DNA from: Marisa cornuarietis
Taxonomy: Eukaryota; Mollusca; Gastropoda; Architaenioglossa; Ampullariidae
NCBI GenBank assembly: GCA_004794655.1
Contig: SMMW01000001.1
Location: 14,537,501-14,601,500, forward strand
Reading direction: 5' to 3'
Length of the DNA: 64,000 nt
Of the stretch, positions 58,161 through 64,000 are shown piece after piece (the stretch's first letter is position 1; each line of letters begins with the position of its first letter). The notes below the pieces were generated by a model. The model was not told the origin of the DNA, did no database searches, and worked only from the letters and a program-made list of their open reading frames with translations. A program made the position numbers and the translations under genes.

Positions 58161-61100
58161 ACTGGTGTGTCTGTAATAGTAGCACTAGTACTCCTGGTTG
58201 CATGGTTATGAGCACTCACGGATCTAGCTGCATAAAGATTATAATGCCTGGTACCATTAGCTGTAATTAAAGTGTTCTACACTCAAAAAAAGGTCTCCCA
58301 GAATTGGCCATCAATCACCTCTCACCAGCATCAATAATTGCTGAAAGTAGCACCATTTAAAAATGAAGTTGTGATTTAGAGCAGACGATAAGCAATCTAT
58401 AATTCTTGATAACTCTTCTTCCAGTAGAGAGAAGTGTCAGTTGCACCACCAGGTGTCACATTGTCCTATTATTTGTTCCCAGCTTCATTTCTTTATACTA
58501 GTGGAACCATGGACTGACATTAAATGAAGGTCCGTGAGCGGAACAGCATGCTATTTCTGTTTAACAGAAGATTCACAAAAAAACAGCAAAAAAACCAAAA
58601 AACAAAATCATGATAAAATGGACAAAGCTGAGTTGTCTCGAGCTTGCAGGAGATTGCTTCCTGTTACATCTCGTGATGTCCATTACTGACACAAAAGATG
58701 CAAAGATTTGATAGAGTAAGGGTAATTTTGTCAGATGATGCTTTAATGCTGCTAATATGATTTCTTGATTTAAGATACTTTTTTTTGTAAATTACCAAGT
58801 CGTAGCGTGATAGAGCATCCTGGATCACTCCTTAAAAAAACCAACTAAACCATATAGCATTTCTATAAATTATATAGCAGCTTTTTTTAAGTGGAGATGG
58901 TATAGATGATGAGACATCTTACCTAAACTCTTTTACATTTTCCCTCTTTTAAAATTGTTAACATTTTCAGACGTAGCAAATTTCCTTTGATTTAGAATTC
59001 TCATTTCACTGATGCATGCTTCTTTGTGATAGGAGACACTGTAAAATGTTATGCCAGCATGCTATCTGTTGTGGTCGTCAGACGCACATCAAATTTTGAA
59101 ATGGTTTTGCTACTTGAATCTGTTTCCAGGTTTCACACAGAGCCAGATAATCGAAAGATAGGCTTTAATGCGGGTGTCAAGATCAGTACGATGATAAGCT
59201 ATGAACATTCAGAGAATTTTTAAAACTATATTTTGCTGCTGCTCAGTTGCAACCTTTTCTACATTCTCCTGTAAAATGATTTCTGCTTCTTTCTCAATGA
59301 ATGTTCAGATGCATAGTCAAGATAATTCTGCATTGAAGATATGGATGTTGAGTTGATGTAAAGTTGATTTTTGAGCACAGAAGCAGGAATGAAACCCTAA
59401 GGTGCATATATGATGGATATAGGCTGCTTGCCTCAGAACTTGCTGAGACATGTCAACACGCGGAAAAATTCCCTATTTTTTTATTCGGGTGTTCATCACA
59501 AATGATGTTAAACTGGTTCCAGAAGAAAATATGGAGTGGGCCTTCAGGTTTGTCATATTGGATCAGATGATGGTTTTGAGGGAGTTTTGTGCAGCTGGCA
59601 GTCAGAAGAAATATCTTCATCCATATTGAAGTTTTGCCTTAGTGGCTGTGCAGCGCCCATCAGTGATGTTCAGTCACAATGGGTATGGCTGGCAGTCTCT
59701 AAGAATATTTTCATGGATGTTTTTTTTTTTTTGGTGGCCATTTTGTCTAGATGGTACACACTTCAGTAATGTTCTGTTATGACCTTGATATGTGGTGATT
59801 GTTCAGCAGCTTGAGCAAGGAGGAGACGGTCAAAGCTGTAACTTCTCTTTTTTATAATTATTGATCATGGTTACATTATAGTATGAAGGAAGGCATAGAT
59901 GTATAAATGAAGCTGTAATCATCAGTTCTGAAATGTCATAAATAACATTAATGACATTAATTTACCGTTAAGGACGTCCTAAGTGTTGGATTTGGGCAGT
60001 TATTAAATAGTTGCATGTACCCTGCAAAGATTTTTGCAGTGAGTGAAAGGTGGTCTCGTGTGATGTTGCTTGAAAATGGATTAAAAAAAAAATTGTCTGA
60101 AACGCTTAGTATAATTAGTTTGTAGTCATTTCTTGATTTTAAAGCAGTGGTTTGCCTCCTTACTAAAAGCAGTGGCAAAAAACTGTGACAGCATTCATTG
60201 TCTCATCTGCCAGCAAAATGCATATGTTTAACCCCCTCCCCTGAGCATGTGGTTGCTTTATAAATGACAGGGTGTAGATCTGAGTAGCATGTTTAATTGC
60301 GATGACAGCGGAGATTAAAGAAGCTGGTGGCATTTTTTTTTCGGTCCTTACAGGAAGAAACAACTCGGGTCATGTATGCTTAAAGAAGGCATGTAAAGTG
60401 TGTGAACCTTGTACATATGTAGGTGGAGAATGTCCATCATTCAAATGTGCATTGTTTTGTGTCACATTTTTAAACATGGTGAAACAACTGGTCGTAGTTG
60501 GGCTCCCCTCCGTATCCTGCCCACCCCATTCCCGAGCAGTTGCAAGTATTTGGCTTTGTCTGCAAGAAAAATCAGTTTTCTTTTACATCCTGGTACTCTT
60601 TCTTTTTTTTTTTTTTGTCAAGGGGAGGGGGTGAGGCAAAGGGTAGAACTCTGGCATCTGGTTTTAGTAATAATAATTATTTCACAAAGTGCATGATTTA
60701 AATAAAAAAATAATTTTCAGCACTGACAGTCATTTTTTTGTTATAGAACCTCTAAAGACCAGGATGATCAAAGTAGAAAAAGAAATTCATATAAGAAACT
60801 CTTTTTTAATGGAGTATTCCACAGGCTTAGAGATTGAGAAAGATAACATCATTTGATATAATTCCTGCCTCTGCCTGCCTATGCAACTCACTTCGTATCC
60901 ACACGCCATCTCGTTCTCCTTATTTTTGCTCTGATCCCCCCAGGATTTTTCCAACATTTGGTACACATTCCTTTTCTGTCTTTTGTCCTCTCGTAAAACT
61001 TCCCTTTTTCTTCTCCCATTGTGTGTGTGTCCACGAATTTTGTTTTAGCTAGAATGTTTGCTTTACAAATACCTTACTATTATTGCTGAAAATCAGTTCT

Positions 61101-61884
61101 CATTATCATAGTTATCATGCTTCTTCTAAATGTATTTTGTTTTCTTGGTTATAGTTTGCATTCTAAAATGGCTTTTAAATATGAACATAACTGTAAGCAT
61201 TCTGTTCTTACCCCCAGCATTTCACAAAGTGAAGGAGACATGCAGATGCACACTGTAGAACTGTGTCACCTTTGTGTCTAGTGGTGCTTACAAAGAGCAG
61301 ACTGCTAATTTGTGCTGCTTATGTGAGCAGGTGCAGGTCAAGTCAACCATTTACCAGTTCGACTGCCCTGCATGAGTCATTTTGACCACAGTGCTATGAT
61401 GGAAATCACGCTTGCTAAACGAAACTTGCCGAAAAACATAAACTAACAGCAACACATGCTTGTGGTGAACACCAAAACATAGACTAGCAACAACACATGC
61501 TGGTGATGAACACCAAAACATAGACTTGCAGCAAAACATACGCTTGACAATCTTTGTACACTGTCTCTGTACACTACTGAGAGTGTGTGAATAGACAGTG
61601 AATATCTGAAGAAAAGTCTGGAAGCAGCTCCTACCACTCTTGCACTGAATATTTTGGACAGTGAAACTTATGTCAGCCATACACTCATCTGAAAGATCTA
61701 GAACAAGTGTTAGATCTCATGGGCAGACGCGAGGGGCATCAAGTGTAGAGTCAAATACACAGCATGGAGCCAGTTACTACCGAGAGGCAAACCATGAGGT
61801 TACAAATTCAAAACAGTCATAATTCACATGCATATCCATGAGTTGATTCGACAATAGGCAGAAGTTGATTTGACTTCTAGTGAC
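58161..61884. other. AT-rich, CpG-poor stretch with scattered remnants
   Basis: Contains a 41-bp tandem repeat (61435-61537), T-runs (59720, 60606) and short coding-like pieces without intact frames, for example on the - strand near 59650-59560. No gene is supported. Confidence 0.4.
61435..61537. repeat. 41-bp tandem repeat, about 2.5 copies
   Basis: Units begin at 61435, 61476 and (partial) 61517, each starting AACATA(A/G)ACT and ending GAACACCAA. They differ at a few positions. The repeated peptide in the - strand frame is a by-product. Confidence 0.85.
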
Positions 61885-62151
61885 TTAACCCTCATAGCCC
61901 TGGATAAAAATATTTCTATGTTCAAAAACATGGGCTTAAAATTTATGATTTTGAAGATGATAGTGAAACTGCACAGCCATGATCGTGGAGCACGAGCCAC
62001 GATCGTTGCTCATTGTGCTCTGTCGGTAGGGCCACAATTGTGGCCCATCGTGCAAAGAGAGAATCACAATCATGGAGCAGAGCCACAATAGTGGCTCATC
62101 GCGCTCTGCCGGGTAAGCCAGTAAACTGGTTCTACGGGCTAAGAGGGTTAC
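61885..62151. mobile_element. piggyBac-like MITE, copy 2
   Basis: Left end TTAA-CCCTCATAGCCC (61885-61900); right end GGGCTAAGAGGG-TTAC (62136-62151). The 12-bp ends match in inverted orientation at 11 of 12 positions, and the right TTAA has one substitution. The interior is homologous to 55183-55417 but about 30 bp longer and carries repeated CCACGATCGT-type palindromes. Confidence 0.75.
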
Positions 62152-63317
62152 AATATGCCACCAATGGGAAAAACACACAATAATCTATATGTATTATATG
62201 AAACACATGGAATCTTAAAGTCACACTACCCAATATTTTTTCCTTCACGTGGTTAAGTCAAAATTGCAGAGGACTTCATTTTGACTGAAAACACACACAC
62301 ACACAGAGACTTGGGAGGGGTAGATATAACACAATAAGAGGAAAAGAGAGAGGCACAAAGTTTACTTTGTTCCTTTCATACATCAGATTCACGGCTGATG
62401 ATATTGGTGTCAGTGCAGCCTGAACTATAGTGCAACAATAAAAACCAGGATATTAACATGCTGAAGCAAAGCTGCTCAAGCATGACATCTGCTTCAGACT
62501 GTGCATACACACCATGCATATCTTCGGTTGCAAAATGAAGGTTAAGCTATGATATGCAGATAGGAAATCCACCCAATTAGCAATTTTTAAAGTGTGTTTA
62601 AAGTCTTTAAAAAAATAGCAAATTTAATGGATTAAGTTACATATGAAAGTTTTATTCAGATAGGAATTTTTTTAATAATTGTACCCGAAGCATAAAAATA
62701 AATAGAATAAAATTAAACTTTTAATTTAAAAGATGCACATGCATATTTATTCATGTACAAAGAAGAGACATGCAGGTCAGGCAATGATGATAAAGAGGGG
62801 CCCCCAGGCTAGCCGCCTAAAGTTGCGCATGCCTATAACACTTTAAAAAAGTTATTTTTTTCATGATCGTTTCATAGGTGATGATGTCAGATCAGCTTGT
62901 GGCAGTGGTTGAATTGGCAAATGGTTGAATCACCAACCCATCCCCACAGTCCCTCTAAAGTCAGTATTTTTCTTGCAATCAGTGAAACTAGTGTTATAAA
63001 ACTAGATTGATATCATTATTTTCAAAACATTAATGATCAAGGCTGATTCATTTCAGTATCGTGTGAAGAGCCAGCAAGCTGGAAGTTTTGTGGTGTAGCA
63101 TGGACAAGCTGATTCAGGCTCGAGTCCAGAGAAAATTGTCATCTTCAGACACGAGGGCAGAATGTAAATGATGGTCCTTTACAGTGTGAATGGTGATCGT
63201 TATCAGCAACGGACAGGTGGAGAAAAACTGAAAATTACTAGACTCCAGTTGTTTCATTGCTTGCTTGTGTGAGCATCAGCTATTTATGGTGAAGGAGAAC
63301 ATGCACAGTGATTTTTC
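62152..63317. other. AT-rich stretch before the right-edge exon
   Basis: Contains a CA tract near 62289 and a short piece resembling the motif array of 37900-38680 (about 62905-62935). No gene is seen. Confidence 0.5.
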
Positions 63318-64000
63318 ATGGCTCATCAATACAAAGGGTGCTTTGAACGTAATGTGTCAGGGTTGTCTGCTCCAAACAAGGAGCAGAGGGCTTGTTTTGG
63401 GGAGAATGCAAGCATCTTGAATTTCACATTGGAAAGGAATATCTTCTCTGCCAACAACTGGCAGAAAAAGCCATTGGAAGATAAATCAAATGGTGTATTA
63501 AGCAGCTTCATGCCAGGATGCACAAGTAACTGCCATGAAGACAGTTTTTTATTGTGTGATGCCGTGAAGGGCTTTAGAGATGCCACAAGGTTAGATGTAG
63601 ACTGTAGACACAAGTGTTCACAATCACCTCCATCTCTTGACTCTTATCGTTCCCAGCAGAATGATGTATACCTGACTTCTGCAAATGGTCTTCAAGAATC
63701 TGACGACAAGCCAGCTTTCAGTTCGGTGACTTCAAATCAGAGTGCAAAATCTCTGAGTAGAGTGGACAATCTTCCTCTCAGGAAAGTTATGTCATTGAGG
63801 TTTGCTGCCACGGTTACAAAGTCAGAATGTGAGATGTCGCCTCCGCCATTTTCATCTCTTAGTTGGTCAGAAAAGTACAGCCCAGACTCTGCTAATAGTC
63901 TGTCTGATACTGCTGTGCACAATACCTCAAGTTTTTGTCCTGCTCCATACAGTAACAGTGACATGTCTAGCAAGAACTCCTGCAAGGAATTGCATTTCTC
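63318..64000 (+). CDS. Unknown Ser-rich protein, exon open to the window edge
   Basis: From ATG at 63318 (in-frame TGA at 63309-63311) the frame stays open for 227 codons and leaves the window. The product is hydrophilic and Ser-rich (about one residue in six), with Asn, Asp, Lys and scattered Cys, no membrane segment and no domain I recognise. Short patches include LSSFMPGC, SLSRVDNLPLRK and MSLRFAATV. The absence of stops over 680 bp of otherwise stop-rich AT sequence and its ordinary codon use argue for a real exon. The first exon base could instead follow an AG at 63335-63336. Confidence 0.7.
   Translation, partial: MAHQYKGCFERNVSGLSAPNKEQRACFGENASILNFTLERNIFSANNWQKKPLEDKSNGVLSSFMPGCTSNCHEDSFLLCDAVKGFRDATRLDVDCRHKCSQSPPSLDSYRSQQNDVYLTSANGLQESDDKPAFSSVTSNQSAKSLSRVDNLPLRKVMSLRFAATVTKSECEMSPPPFSSLSWSEKYSPDSANSLSDTAVHNTSSFCPAPYSNSDMSSKNSCKELHF

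Noticed and set aside
35963..58541. A 17-bp sequence (TCACGGACCTTCATTTA) at about 35963, inverted at about 58525
   Set aside because: The match is longer than expected by chance but too short to define an element; recorded only as a possible repeat relic.

Overview
The window is a stretch of animal nuclear genome. Coding sequence is split into small GT-AG exons, introns reach 10 kb, CA/GT microsatellites are abundant, and decayed retrotransposons and short inverted-repeat elements lie between the exons. The gene content and repeat types fit a lophotrochozoan, most likely a gastropod mollusc; the species cannot be named from the sequence.

The clear host gene lies on the + strand. Fourteen exons between 1816 and 31216 join in one uninterrupted frame (917 residues plus stop). 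They encode the 3' part of a PTK7/Off-track/Lrk-type receptor pseudokinase: the second half of one Ig domain, five further Ig domains, one membrane segment, a Ser-rich juxtamembrane region and a kinase domain without a DFG motif. The signal peptide, first Ig domain and half of the second lie left of the window. Every exon phase is compatible with its neighbours. The Ig domain split over 16643-16772 and 23140-23306 has Phe at both disulphide-cysteine positions. A tRNA-Tyr(GTA) gene with a 16-nt intron sits inside the third intron of the set (6828-6916).

Region by region: 1-1128 is a foldback-type inverted-repeat element cut by the window edge. 1.8-26 kb holds PTK7 exons in large, CpG-containing, microsatellite-rich introns. 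26-31.2 kb holds compact CpG-poor PTK7 exons, and 31.2 to about 35.7 kb is probably 3' UTR and downstream sequence, with a coding-like frame on the opposite strand at 32203-32466. 35.7-51 kb is mostly non-genic and contains a possible motif-array element (37.9-38.7 kb), a small inverted-repeat element (42712-42971) and a nearly full-length RTE-like non-LTR retrotransposon with an intact frame (43270-46249) between 7-bp direct repeats. 51.5-64 kb is CpG-poor and holds several decayed retroelements (53.7-54.7 kb and 55.5-58.2 kb), two TTAA-flanked piggyBac-like MITEs (55183-55417 and 61885-62151), and at the right edge an open frame of 227 codons (63318-64000) that runs out of the window and should be an exon of a second, unrecognised gene.

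No bacterial-type system, CRISPR array or operon is present. The items most worth following are the cysteine-less Ig domain in PTK7, the right-edge unknown exon, the young RTE copy, the piggyBac-like MITE pair, and the alternation of CpG-rich and CpG-poor blocks.
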